From NCBI GenBank assembly GCA_016222925.1, contig JACRQB010000018.1:1-41624 (forward strand): a stretch of 41,624 bases of DNA. Direction: 5' to 3'. Below are positions 1 through 9,144 of this stretch, in pieces; within the stretch, counting starts at the first letter, position 1, and each line of letters begins with the position of its first letter. Under the pieces are notes generated by a model. That model made no database searches. It was not told the origin of the DNA and was given only the letters and a program-made list of their open reading frames with translations. A program made the position numbers and the translations under genes. The stretch is from Nitrospirota bacterium. GTDB lineage: Bacteria > Nitrospirota > Nitrospiria > Nitrospirales > Nitrospiraceae.

Positions 1-211
1 GTGAATGACAGGAGCTTCGCTTCCCGTCACAAACATTTATTTGATATAAGTTCTCAATATCAGTTCAGTAGACTGTTGTCAATTCCTTTCTCTGCATCCC
101 AGCAAACTAGTTTCAGGTGTGTCTTCCGAAGGAATCCCGCGGAGCAAAGATCAACAAGTCAACAGTGCGGCTGCCCACATTCTTGGGACAAGGATTGACT
201 ATGCACTTCTT

Positions 212-1450
212 CTATCGACGATGCGCCCGTCGCTTGAGCCACCACACTCGAAGGGCGGTGACATAGAGAATGAGCGGAACAAATCCACAGACAAACACGA
301 TCCAGCGACCGATCAACCCGAACGCCTCGCCGTTATGCAGAGGGAAAAGCCACGCCACGAACGTGTCCCCGGCGGTGAAGGTCCGCCAATCACGAACCTT
401 GAGCACTGCTCCGCTGTATTGATCCAGCCAAACCTCGCTATTTCCGGTTGAGTCTCGAACATCCCCGGGCCGGTGCATCGTTATCTGGTACACATCCGAA
501 GGCTCATGAGGAATACCGATATAGGTAATCCTTCCATCCTGAAACAGGCTTTGGGCAAGTCCGGCTGCTTGCTCAACAGAAAGGGCTGACTGGCCTGAGG
601 CCGGATGAGATTCCACTGTGCTTTCATCGTGTGCTTCATCGACCGGAGAAAATACGGAGACAAGCGAGATCACATAGGTCGGGAACGCCAAATACACGCC
701 GGTGAACGCAAGCATGGACAGCACGATCACGCTGTACGCCCCACTGAGTCTGTGCCACTGATACTGGCGACGGATCCGACTTGCGCCCGCGACGGGAAGG
801 AACGCCTGCCGTACTTTTCCCGAACGAGGCCACCAGAGAAACACACCCGTGCCGATCGACACCAGCAGAAAGATGGCCACAAAGCCCACAAGGGTTCGAC
901 CAAGCTCGTCGATCAACAGCGATTCATGCAGCTCGTAGATGAACGAGACAAAGAACGTACCCCACTCACGATCCCGACTTAAAACGGATCCTGTGTAGGG
1001 GTCGATCGTGACCAGATACCACCGAAACCGGTCGAGCTTGTCGGTCGGCACTCTGTACCAGGCTTTAAACACCTCGCGCTCATGGGAGGGCAGCTCAAGG
1101 TTGTCCAACCAGCCGCCGGAAGAAGCAGCCGCCTGCGCGGTCGCGATCACTTCGTTCAGCGGCCTGTAAGGACCAGAGCCGCTCGTCGTCAACTGTGTCG
1201 GATTCAACCATTCATCGATCGTCTTATAAAACACCAGGACACTGCCGGTCAGACTCATCAGGACGAACAGCGCCCCACCGAACAACCCAAGGTACAGATG
1301 TGTGCTTAACCAGAGCCGCCTGAGGGAGCACCGACAAACAGTCTGAGCTGGAAGCGACACCTTACCCTCGTCCAGCGGAACCATTACCGTTGGGGTACTC
1401 GATGCAGACGGCATGGCGTTGTCGCGTTTCATCATAAACATGAGACGCAT
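212..1450 (-). CDS. PepSY-associated transmembrane protein
   Basis: Inner-membrane protein of about 412 residues of the PepSY-TM (PiuB-like) family, often linked to iron or siderophore handling. Hydrophobic segments lie near residues 53-75 (ending in the LTGSVLVFY motif), 187-209 (GTGVFLWWP), around 240 and 380-404, the usual four-helix layout with periplasmic PepSY regions between. WWPRSGKVRQAF after the second helix is typical of the family. It is the last gene of a minus-strand run that includes TonB/ExbBD, which supports a role in metal or siderophore reduction or uptake; the substrate cannot be read from sequence. Several in-frame ATGs (codons 1, 4, 6, 7, 13) leave the start uncertain, and none has a strong ribosome binding site. 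Confidence 0.85.
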   Translation of the reverse strand: MRLMFMMKRDNAMPSASSTPTVMVPLDEGKVSLPAQTVCRCSLRRLWLSTHLYLGLFGGALFVLMSLTGSVLVFYKTIDEWLNPTQLTTSGSGPYRPLNEVIATAQAAASSGGWLDNLELPSHEREVFKAWYRVPTDKLDRFRWYLVTIDPYTGSVLSRDREWGTFFVSFIYELHESLLIDELGRTLVGFVAIFLLVSIGTGVFLWWPRSGKVRQAFLPVAGASRIRRQYQWHRLSGAYSVIVLSMLAFTGVYLAFPTYVISLVSVFSPVDEAHDESTVESHPASGQSALSVEQAAGLAQSLFQDGRITYIGIPHEPSDVYQITMHRPGDVRDSTGNSEVWLDQYSGAVLKVRDWRTFTAGDTFVAWLFPLHNGEAFGLIGRWIVFVCGFVPLILYVTALRVWWLKRRAHRR

Positions 1451-1541
1451 CGCTATGGCAGAACGACATCGTCCACAAATCTACCGATCACGCAGTGGGC
1501 CGTCGACTGGGCTGGGATTGAGAAAGGTGCGATGGAACAGC

Positions 1542-1727
1542 TTACTGACGGTCACCAGGACTCATGTCGCCGGGCGGCATTCCTTGGATGGCCGAGTGAT
1601 GGATGGCGACGAAGCGTCCGCATCGGATGCACTTGATGACGAGGTCGTCCCCCTGCCAGCGCGCCACGAGCTTGCCGCACCGGCACCGAACATCGACGCT
1701 AGTCCTTATTGAGGCCCCGCCCCGCAT
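1542..1727 (-). CDS. Com-like zinc-ribbon small protein
   Basis: A 61-residue protein with two cysteine pairs, RCRCGK near residues 14-19 and KCIRCGRF near 32-39. This arrangement matches the Com translational regulator family of Mu-like phages (a small zinc-binding fold). The start has a good ribosome binding site (GGAAGGTG) a few bases upstream. It sits alone between a secreted protein gene and the PepSY gene, with no other phage genes nearby, so it is probably a domesticated or stand-alone relative. What it regulates here is unknown. The family assignment rests on the cysteine spacing and length only. Confidence 0.6.
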   Translation of the reverse strand: MRGGASIRTSVDVRCRCGKLVARWQGDDLVIKCIRCGRFVAIHHSAIQGMPPGDMSPGDRQ

Positions 1728-1868
1728 GACACCTTCCTCATTCCTGCCGACGTGCTCAGAGTCCGACCATGAGCTTGTAGCCCTGGAGACGGCAGGCAGC
1801 TAGAACTTCACTGTCCTGATCAGCAATACCAATCCGTCGACTCCACACCGAGATGAACGTCGCGCTCT

Positions 1869-2339
1869 CTATTTGAAGGTCAGCTTCTTCAGCTCGGACG
1901 CCGCGAGTTCCACTTCTCCGAAATCGGATTGCCCCTTGAAGCTGCCCGCAATGGCCAATACAAAATCCCCGGTCTTGCCGTCCGCCAGCGTGATGGAGAC
2001 ATTGGGAAGCGAGCCGTTCCCCGATGGCTTGAGATCGATGAGCTTGATGCTGTCGAACTTGATCTTGACCGTGGCCGTCCCCCGTTTGACCGGCACTTCT
2101 TTGAGCTCATGGGGAACGAATGCCGTCTCACTGATTTTTTCTTCCCAGTAGAAGATGACGTTTTTCAGGTCCGTCTCGATACCCTTTGCATCCGTCACAG
2201 AGGCATGAAACACCTTGTCCGCTCTCCCGTCCGTTTTGTTCTGTGCCCAGGCCGAACTACTCGGTATCCAGAGTGCTCCGATGACCAACACAACTTGAGC
2301 CACCCCCATTGTCGTTCGAGCGATCGTCCGGCGATTCAT
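1869..2339 (-). CDS. secreted hypothetical protein next to tonB
   Basis: A 156-residue protein with an N-terminal signal peptide ending near SSAWA-QN (about residue 33), so it is probably periplasmic. The rest is a soluble beta-rich sequence with alternating charged and hydrophobic residues, no cysteines and no motif I recognise. The start is fixed by a strong AAGGAG site eight bases upstream. It begins 28 bases after the tonB stop and is likely co-transcribed with exbB-exbD-tonB. A periplasmic accessory role in the TonB-linked system is inferred from position only. Confidence 0.7.
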   Translation of the reverse strand: MNRRTIARTTMGVAQVVLVIGALWIPSSSAWAQNKTDGRADKVFHASVTDAKGIETDLKNVIFYWEEKISETAFVPHELKEVPVKRGTATVKIKFDSIKLIDLKPSGNGSLPNVSITLADGKTGDFVLAIAGSFKGQSDFGEVELAASELKKLTFK

Positions 2340-2367
2340 AATGGTTCTCCTTATTGACTATCCAAGA

Positions 2368-3213
2368 CTATCCATCCAACCGATAGCTGATGGGGATGAG
2401 AATGGTGATCTGTCGTTGACCGAGCGGGTGTTTGAGCCTCAAGGGCGAGGCTTTTTTCATCACGGCCATGGCCTCCTCATCCAAGACCGCTCGCCCAGAA
2501 GTTTCGGCGATCTGAACCCCCATCACCTCTCCATCATCACGAATGACCGCCGACACAACGACCTTACCCTCCCAATGATTCATCCGGGCAAGCGCCGGAT
2601 ATCGTTTCAGCTCTTCGATCCGGTTCCAGAGCGTATCCCTGAGCCAACCGAAATCCGCCCGTGTTTCCCGATGCAGCACCTGCCGGTACGCCACCTGGCG
2701 ATACTCGGTGCGTGAGGCGACCGATTCAACAGGCTCGCGCACATCGGTCACGGGCTGCTCTGACGATTCGACCGGCGTTTCCACCACAGATGGCGAGACC
2801 ACTGGTTCACTCTCGGTCGCTGCCACGGCGGCATACTCCATGACCGGCTCGGCATTCGTGACTACATCCTTGACCACTTGGGCGGCTTGCGTCGCAACCG
2901 TCACGTCTTGATGCACCTGCGGCGGCGGTTCTGCAACTCGTTGCTTGGTCTGCCGAACGGGAGGACTCGATTTGACAGGGGGGGGCGGCGGTTGCACAAT
3001 CGGTTCAGCCAGCTGCGCTTCAGGGTGTACCGACGATTCCACCATTGCAATGTCCCATTGGAACAGTGAGGGCGGAGTCGGTTGCTCGATCGCCCCCATC
3101 GCAAACAGCGCCGCAGCGATCCCGAGGCCATGCACGAGAACAGACGTCAGCCACCCGCGTGTTTGATCGGACACCGCACCTGTGCTGCCGTGATCGAATG
3201 TTGCGGTGGTCAT
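2368..3213 (-). CDS. tonB: TonB-family energy transducer
   Basis: A 281-residue protein with the three-part TonB layout. It has an N-terminal membrane anchor (about residues 22-42, WLTSVLVHGLGIAAALF), a proline-rich periplasmic stretch (around 70-100, QPPPPPVKSSPP) and a C-terminal TonB domain (about 190-281, with YPALARMNHWEGKVVV and the TSGRAVLDEEA motif). It couples the ExbB-ExbD proton channel to outer-membrane receptors. Its ATG overlaps the exbD stop by four bases (ATGA), so the two are translationally coupled. No TonB-dependent receptor lies in the window. Confidence 0.92.
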   Translation of the reverse strand: MTTATFDHGSTGAVSDQTRGWLTSVLVHGLGIAAALFAMGAIEQPTPPSLFQWDIAMVESSVHPEAQLAEPIVQPPPPPVKSSPPVRQTKQRVAEPPPQVHQDVTVATQAAQVVKDVVTNAEPVMEYAAVAATESEPVVSPSVVETPVESSEQPVTDVREPVESVASRTEYRQVAYRQVLHRETRADFGWLRDTLWNRIEELKRYPALARMNHWEGKVVVSAVIRDDGEVMGVQIAETSGRAVLDEEAMAVMKKASPLRLKHPLGQRQITILIPISYRLDG

Positions 3214-3584
3214 GATCGGAGCACCTCCAAACTCACCTGCCGAAATCCCAGCCCCCTCACCTCATCGACGACGCCGACGAACCGTTCTAAAACCGTCACG
3301 CGATCAGCCCGGAGAACGACGATCGACTCGCGGGGGTGCCCGTTCAGCATCGCCGTCAGACCATCCGCCGAAACGGGTTGGTCATTGAGGAACAGCCGGC
3401 CATCGGCCGTCAGGGTGATCATCAGCGGCACGTCCTTGTGGTCGTTCACTTCCTTGGCCTTCGCGAGTTCGACCGGCACCTGCCCAGTTGAAATGAACGT
3501 GGCCGTGGTTAAGACAATCACCAGGAGGACCAACATCACATCGACCAGCGGAATGACATTGATTTGATTGAGCTCACGCTCCAT
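3210..3584 (-). CDS. exbD: ExbD/TolR-family biopolymer transport protein
   Basis: About 124 residues. The single N-terminal membrane helix (INVIPLVDVMLVLLVIVLTT) carries the essential aspartate in PLVDVMLVLLV, the proton-conducting residue of ExbD/TolR. A periplasmic domain with PLMITLTADGRLFLN and VVLRADRVT follows, as in the family. I choose the start MERELNQINVIP (ATG at 3582-3584), preceded by an AAGG site and overlapping the exbB end by 11 bases. The frame stays open 22 codons further upstream, but that stretch lies inside exbB and is unlike ExbD. It ends in an ATGA overlap with tonB. Confidence 0.92.
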   Translation of the reverse strand: MERELNQINVIPLVDVMLVLLVIVLTTATFISTGQVPVELAKAKEVNDHKDVPLMITLTADGRLFLNDQPVSADGLTAMLNGHPRESIVVLRADRVTVLERFVGVVDEVRGLGFRQVSLEVLRS

Positions 3585-3999
3585 GCTGGACCTTGTAGAG
3601 AGTAAGTAGTTCAGTGACGCGCCGACGTAAGATATTGTTGAGCACGACACATGGGATCGCCACCAGCAGCCCGATGGCCGTCGCCTTGAGCGCCAGGCTC
3701 AACCCGACCATGATGGTACCGACCGCCATCGTGCCTGATGTCCCCATCGTATGAAAGGTCAGCATGATGCCCAGCACGGTGCCCAAAAGTCCGATATAGG
3801 GCGCATTGGCAGCGACGGTCCCGATCACCACCAGTCGTTTCGTTAAGGCCATTTCCAACAACTGAATGTTGTCGAACTGATTCGGTGTGACGCGTTGATA
3901 GTACAGCCACCGCTCCACCGCTATGGCGAGCGCCCACAGGCTCAATACCACCAGCAGCCCGATAATCCCGTAGTCCACCAAGTTTTTGAGGGCATCCAT
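3574..3999 (-). CDS. exbB: ExbB/TolQ-family proton channel protein
   Basis: A 141-residue short-form ExbB with three membrane segments: residues 10-31 (YGIIGLLVVLSLWALAIAVE), about 58-82 (APYIGLLGTVLGIMLTF) and 97-123 (LALKATAIGLLVAIPCVVL). The IGLLGTVLGI and ATAIGLLVAIP motifs are diagnostic for the MotA/TolQ/ExbB family. It is shorter than E. coli ExbB, similar to the compact ExbB2 type. It starts the exbB-exbD-tonB block with an AGGGA site upstream. The 250-base gap before it, after the outer-membrane factor gene, may hold its own promoter, but I see no clear Fur box. Confidence 0.92.
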   Translation of the reverse strand: MDALKNLVDYGIIGLLVVLSLWALAIAVERWLYYQRVTPNQFDNIQLLEMALTKRLVVIGTVAANAPYIGLLGTVLGIMLTFHTMGTSGTMAVGTIMVGLSLALKATAIGLLVAIPCVVLNNILRRRVTELLTLYKVQHGA

Positions 4000-4251
4000 C
4001 TTGTCATTCCCTATTCATGAATCAACGAATAATCAGCCGGTGAGCCCCCTTCAAGGTACACATTGGAGGGCATCAACTCCGTACACATGGGCATTCCACA
4101 CACACGCCTCCATGCCAAACCAATAGGAGGCAAACCTGTACGGTTATGAATGAGACGAATCTGTCTCAATAATCCCTCACCCCTCCTCTGGACAATTTTC
4201 ACACCCCTTGAAGGTCAGTTCCGCGGATCCCCAGGTGGGGAAGCTGAGGGG

Positions 4252-5808
4252 TTACGATAATTCAAGATGATAGCGGTCCAATGTCGTGGCTTTCTGACGC
4301 TCCAGGTTGGAGAGCGCCTTATTGTAATCCACAATGGCCCGCAGCTCATTCCCTTGTGCCGTGGCCAGATCCCGTTGAAAATCGAGTACAAACCTCGTGG
4401 TGCTAAGTCCCACTCGCAACCGTTCTTGCTCGGTTTGCAACTGCTTCTCAGCTAAAATGCGTGCCGAGCGGGTGGTTTCGATGCGCTTGAAGTCGGTCTG
4501 CACCCGCCGCACCGCCTCACGAACGCCGAGAATAATTTGATGGCGGACGCTCGCCAAGGAGATTTCGGCATTCTTGGCCTCCAGTTGGCGCTTCGTATAC
4601 GTACTGATCGCAGAACGATTGCCCAGTGGGTAGCTGAACATCAGGCCGGCACCATAGTTGTAGAAGCTGCCGCTAAAGTTCCTCACAACGGACTCACTAT
4701 AGTCCCCTCCGAGTCCGGTAAGGCCCATGGTGCCTTGAAACGACAGTGTGGGTAGTAGTTGGTTGCGGGCAAATTGTTTATTGAGTTCGCTGGACTCGAT
4801 ATGTTTTTTAGCTTGAACGATCTCCGGCCGCTGTTCGATCGCAGTCTCGATGGCTTCTTCGAGACTGAGGGTCTCCATATAGGTGATGGGCGCATCAAGA
4901 GGCGTAAGCCGGACAGTCTGCCGCAGCTCCGCTTCGCCGGGATTCAGAAGTGTTCGCAGTTGATCTTCCTCATCTCGGATGGTTTTCTCAGCCACCAAAA
5001 CCTGCTCCACCCTGGACGCAACCGCAGCCTCGGCTTGGAGCACATCGACGACGGACATCACCCCGGCTTTGGCCTTGATGCGATTCGTCGCCAACAACTC
5101 CTCCGCCGCCTTCAACGCCGCTTGAGCGACCTTCACATGTTCTCTCGCATACACGAGTTCCCAATAGTTTTGCTCGACCAAGGCAAGAACCGTTAGGACT
5201 CGGTCGCGAAAGACATGCTGCTCGACGATCGCATTGTTTTGGGCGACCTTGATGAAGGTGGTGTTCACTCCAATCCCGGCATTCTTGAGCAGCGGCTGGG
5301 TCACTGTAAATGACAGGCCTCCGGTCCAGGCGGGGTTGAACAAGAATCCCTCTCCCGGATCCACTCGGTTTCTGGCAGGACTATAGTTCATACCGATATT
5401 CCCGCCCGTCACGATGTTGGTAGAAGCATCCACCGAGAGGTTATGGTTGCGCTGGTCGAACCTCGTGATCTGGTTCAATAGATCTCCGGTTGCTCCGAAG
5501 ACAGGTCGCTCAAGAGGATCAACCGTCCGGAGATAGCGGCCGTTCACACTCATCGTGGGATCGAACTTGCCTTGTTCGAAGACGATGTCGGTCAACCGGC
5601 TTTCTTTGGTGTGGCGACTGATGCTGATATCGAGATTGTGCTGCAAGGCGCGAACGGCTGCCTCCGCCAGAGAGATCTGTTCATGACGTTCCGAAAGCGT
5701 CGGTTTAGTGATGTCCAGACTCCAACTCGCGGTTGGAACCAACCAGGCCCACAGACTGGCGATTATGATGGCTGCAAGCCGATGGCGAACGGTCACTCCA
5801 CGAACCAT
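4252..5808 (-). CDS. TolC-family outer-membrane efflux protein
   Basis: About 518 residues, the outer-membrane channel of the tripartite pump encoded just upstream. A signal peptide precedes TASWSLDITKP. Two similar helical halves follow, with family features such as EQNYWELVYAREHVKVA near residue 215 and the second-half counterpart NKALSNLERQKATTLDRY at the C-terminus. It is somewhat long because of an insertion around residues 90-160 that includes NIVTGGNIGMNYSPARN. I take the ATG at 5806-5808, with GAGGGG upstream; a GTG one codon earlier is also possible. It lies 217 bases after the RND gene in the same direction. Confidence 0.88.
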   Translation of the reverse strand: MVRGVTVRHRLAAIIIASLWAWLVPTASWSLDITKPTLSERHEQISLAEAAVRALQHNLDISISRHTKESRLTDIVFEQGKFDPTMSVNGRYLRTVDPLERPVFGATGDLLNQITRFDQRNHNLSVDASTNIVTGGNIGMNYSPARNRVDPGEGFLFNPAWTGGLSFTVTQPLLKNAGIGVNTTFIKVAQNNAIVEQHVFRDRVLTVLALVEQNYWELVYAREHVKVAQAALKAAEELLATNRIKAKAGVMSVVDVLQAEAAVASRVEQVLVAEKTIRDEEDQLRTLLNPGEAELRQTVRLTPLDAPITYMETLSLEEAIETAIEQRPEIVQAKKHIESSELNKQFARNQLLPTLSFQGTMGLTGLGGDYSESVVRNFSGSFYNYGAGLMFSYPLGNRSAISTYTKRQLEAKNAEISLASVRHQIILGVREAVRRVQTDFKRIETTRSARILAEKQLQTEQERLRVGLSTTRFVLDFQRDLATAQGNELRAIVDYNKALSNLERQKATTLDRYHLELS

Positions 5809-6025
5809 CACATTCCCCTCATAGAACCGACCTTGCTAAACAAAAAAAGAAACGCTCGCCACTCTGCACTCGTCATTCATTCCTACCGAGTAAGACGAAA
5901 TAGCTTGGTCTTGTCCGCACATCCCCTGGTAGTGTTGTTCCTGTTGCGCGTCGCGAATCGAGGAATGGGAGGACGAACTCGTAAACGAGTTGTGGACATC
6001 ACTATGTGTGCCCATGCCGGGAAGC

Positions 6026-9000
6026 CTAGGCTCCTGCGTGTGGGACATCAGAAATCTTGCCGCGGCCCGCTAGGATCGCATAGCCGGCCGGCACCAGGAA
6101 GAGCGTCACGAGAGTTGACACCACTAATCCGCCGATGATCACGACTCCGATCTGACGGCGGCCGGCTGCTCCTGCACCGGTGGCGAAGGCAAGCGGCAAG
6201 GCCCCGATGATCGTCGCGCAGGTCGTCATCAGGATAGGGCGAAGACGCACCGCGGCGGCTTCAATCACTGCCTGAGACACATCGAACCCCCGTTCACGAA
6301 GCTGATTGGCGAATTCCACGATAAGGATCGCATTCTTCGTGACCAGCCCGATCAGAATCACCAGTCCGATTTGACTATAAATCGTAAGGGTCCCATCGAT
6401 CGCGGCCAAGGAGAGCACCGCTCCCGATATCGCCGGCGGCACGGCCAGCAAAATCGTCCATGGATGCCGGAAGCTTTCGAACTGCGCCGCAAGAACCAGG
6501 AAGATGACCGCCAGCGCCAACGCGAAGGTCAGAGACAAGTTTCGATTGCTTTCCGCGAAGGTCTTGGATTCTCCGGCATAGGCGGTCCGCATACCGGGCT
6601 TGATGATTTCCTTCGACGTTTCATCCAGATAATGCAAAGCCTGTCCGAGCGTGAACCCGTCGGCCAACCCCGCGCTGATCGTGACGGCGCGCATGCGATC
6701 GACATGGTTCAACGCTTCCGGGGCCGGCACTTCCTTGATCGTCACGATATTGTTGAGCTGGACCAATGCCCCGTCATTCCCCCGCACATAGAGCTGACTG
6801 ATGTCGGATGGTTTCTCGCGATGCCGGTCGTCGACTTTCACGATCACCTTGTACTGCCGGCCGTTCTGCAGGAACGTATTCACCGGTCTTCCGCTGAGCA
6901 AGGTCTCCAGCGTCCGGCCGATGGAGGCAACGGACACGCCGAGATCGGCGCTCTTGTCGCGATGCGTTTCCACCGTCAGGTGCGGCGTACTCAACGCCAC
7001 ATCCATTCCAGGCGCCACGAATCCTGGGTGTCTCGCCAATCGCGCCACCAGTTCGTCGGCAACCTGCTGCAGTTCCTGATAATCCAATCCCCCAAGGACG
7101 AACTGCACGGGGGACTTCTCCAACCAATCTCCGATGGAGGAAGGATTGAGGAGGTAGGCCCTCACCCCGGTCAACGTACCGAGTTTGTGATTCAGATCTG
7201 CGACGAGCTCCTGCTGACTTTTCGCGCGCTCCTTCCAATCCTTCAACGTCACCCAACTCTCGGCACGGTTGACCCTCGTCGGACGATCGCCAAGCGCCAC
7301 CATCGTATACGTGTGGGCGATCTCAGGAACCGTCTGGAGCAATGTTTCCAACTCTTTGGCGTAGGTGTCGGTGTAGCGGAGCGTGGCGCCTTGTGGCGCG
7401 ATGAGAAAGCTGGAAAACCATCCCACGTCTTCGAGCGGCGCCAGTTCGGACGGAAGTCGGCTGAAAAGGGAAAAACTCGCCACACTGGCTCCGACAGCCA
7501 CGATCACAACCACCGTTTTGGCGTTGATCGCCCATTCAACGCCACGGCGGTATCGTTGAGTTACAGCATCCGCAAGCCTTGCGGCGAACTGGAATCGAGT
7601 AAACCGTCCGCGGTCTTGGCGAAGCAGGCGCCCACACATCATCGGCGTGAGCGTCAGGGCCACGAAACCAGACAAGAGCACCGCCGATACGATAGCAATG
7701 GCCAATTCCGCAAAGAGTTTCCCGATGAGGTCGGTCAGAAAGGCGATGGGGATGAACACGGTGACCAGTGAAATCGTGGTCGCGATGACGGCAAAGGCGA
7801 TTTCGTTGGTCCCCTCGACGGCGGCCCGCAGGGGCGGCATGCCGGCGACGATCCGTCGATGAATATTCTCAAGGACGATGATGGCATCATCCACCACGAG
7901 ACCGACGGCGAGCACGAGCCCCAGAAGGGTCAAGACGTTCAGCGAACACCCGGTCACCGCCATGATCGTGCACGTCCCGATAATCGAGGTCGGGATTGCG
8001 ACCACCGGTATGCACGTCGCCCGCAGGCTTCCCAGAAAACAAAAGATGACCAGCACGACAAGGAATAGCGACAGGCCCAACGCCACATACACTTCCTCCA
8101 ACGATCGTTCGATCGGTGTCGAACTGTCCCACGCCAGCGTCAGGTCCATCCCCTCCGGCAACCCCGCCGCAATGGACGGAAGTTGCTCTCTGACGGCGCG
8201 CACGACGGCCAAGGTGTCCGCCTTAGACTGACGAGACACGGAAATCCCCAGCGATGACTTGCCGTTGAATCGCACCAACTTGCGGGTATCCTCCGCGCCC
8301 AGCTCCACACGCGCCACATCTTCCAGGCGGACAGGGTATCCGTCTCGGTAGGCTACGATCAGCGATTCGAACTGCTTGGGGGTCTGTAAGGTCCCTTTGA
8401 GCGAGACGCTGAATTCCATCTGATTGCTTTCGATCCGGCCGGCCGGAATCGACGCATTCTGATTGCGGATCGCATCTTCCACATTCTCAATGGTCAGGCC
8501 GCGCGCCGCCAGTCGATCGGGGTCCAGCCAAATCCTCATGGCATAGCGTCGTTCCCCGTCGAGATAGGTCGACGACACGCCGGGGATCATGGCCAACCGC
8601 GTTTTGATAAACCGATCGGCGATGTCGGAGAGTTCCAGTTCCGAATGGTGGCCGCTGGACACAGCCAGCCATAAAACTTCGGCACTCTCCGCCGCGGCTT
8701 TTGCGACATGAGGCTCAAGAATTCCCAACGGCAGTACCGGGCGGACTTGAGAAACCCGATCACGGACATCGTTGGCGGCACCGTCCAGATCTCGTCCCAG
8801 CTCAAATTCCATCGTGATCGAGGACACTTCTTCGCGGCTGGCTGAGCTGATCGTCCGAAGCCCCTGAATCCCACTGAGCGCGTCCTCAAGCGGTGTCGTG
8901 ACGTCAGACTCCAGAACGGAGACACTGGCCCCCGGATAGACCGTTCGAACCGAGACGATCGGGGGTTTGATGTCGGGGTACTCGCGAACGGGCAATCGGA

Positions 9001-9088
9001 GGAAATTCAAGAGTCCGAACAACACGAGCAGCAGCGTCATCACGATCGCGAACACCGGACGGCGAATACAGGTTTCGGAAAGACTCAT
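6026..9088 (-). CDS. RND multidrug-type efflux transporter (HAE1/AcrB-like)
   Basis: About 1020 residues, the inner-membrane proton-driven pump of the tripartite system. It starts with the classic MSLSETCIRRPVFAIVM. The proton-relay residues are present: the aspartate pair in GLVVDDAIIVLEN (TM4) and the lysine in GLVTKNAILIVEF (TM10). Other family markers are GCSLNVLTLLGLVLAVG and FAELAIAIVSAVLLSGFVAL. This makes it a hydrophobe/amphiphile (HAE1) type, not a heavy-metal type. The start with AGAGGAG just upstream is preferred; the frame also has a GTG six codons earlier. The substrate is not predictable. Confidence 0.92.
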   Translation of the reverse strand: MSLSETCIRRPVFAIVMTLLLVLFGLLNFLRLPVREYPDIKPPIVSVRTVYPGASVSVLESDVTTPLEDALSGIQGLRTISSASREEVSSITMEFELGRDLDGAANDVRDRVSQVRPVLPLGILEPHVAKAAAESAEVLWLAVSSGHHSELELSDIADRFIKTRLAMIPGVSSTYLDGERRYAMRIWLDPDRLAARGLTIENVEDAIRNQNASIPAGRIESNQMEFSVSLKGTLQTPKQFESLIVAYRDGYPVRLEDVARVELGAEDTRKLVRFNGKSSLGISVSRQSKADTLAVVRAVREQLPSIAAGLPEGMDLTLAWDSSTPIERSLEEVYVALGLSLFLVVLVIFCFLGSLRATCIPVVAIPTSIIGTCTIMAVTGCSLNVLTLLGLVLAVGLVVDDAIIVLENIHRRIVAGMPPLRAAVEGTNEIAFAVIATTISLVTVFIPIAFLTDLIGKLFAELAIAIVSAVLLSGFVALTLTPMMCGRLLRQDRGRFTRFQFAARLADAVTQRYRRGVEWAINAKTVVVIVAVGASVASFSLFSRLPSELAPLEDVGWFSSFLIAPQGATLRYTDTYAKELETLLQTVPEIAHTYTMVALGDRPTRVNRAESWVTLKDWKERAKSQQELVADLNHKLGTLTGVRAYLLNPSSIGDWLEKSPVQFVLGGLDYQELQQVADELVARLARHPGFVAPGMDVALSTPHLTVETHRDKSADLGVSVASIGRTLETLLSGRPVNTFLQNGRQYKVIVKVDDRHREKPSDISQLYVRGNDGALVQLNNIVTIKEVPAPEALNHVDRMRAVTISAGLADGFTLGQALHYLDETSKEIIKPGMRTAYAGESKTFAESNRNLSLTFALALAVIFLVLAAQFESFRHPWTILLAVPPAISGAVLSLAAIDGTLTIYSQIGLVILIGLVTKNAILIVEFANQLRERGFDVSQAVIEAAAVRLRPILMTTCATIIGALPLAFATGAGAAGRRQIGVVIIGGLVVSTLVTLFLVPAGYAILAGRGKISDVPHAGA

Positions 9089-9144
9089 GTCTCCTCTGAA
9101 CGGCACACGGAGGGCACACTTATATCGGGCAAGACGGCGTGCTG

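Noticed and set aside
4011..4202. 63-codon minus-strand open frame between the outer-membrane factor and exbB
   Set aside because: No convincing ribosome binding site or protein-like pattern; more likely upstream regulatory sequence for exbB.
4000..4251. Fur box upstream of exbB-exbD-tonB
   Set aside because: No sequence close to the GATAATGAT inverted repeat was found on either strand.
6371..7771. 466-codon plus-strand open frame
   Set aside because: It lies wholly inside the RND transporter gene on the opposite strand; its composition (rich in R, H, Q, G) is that of an antisense shadow.
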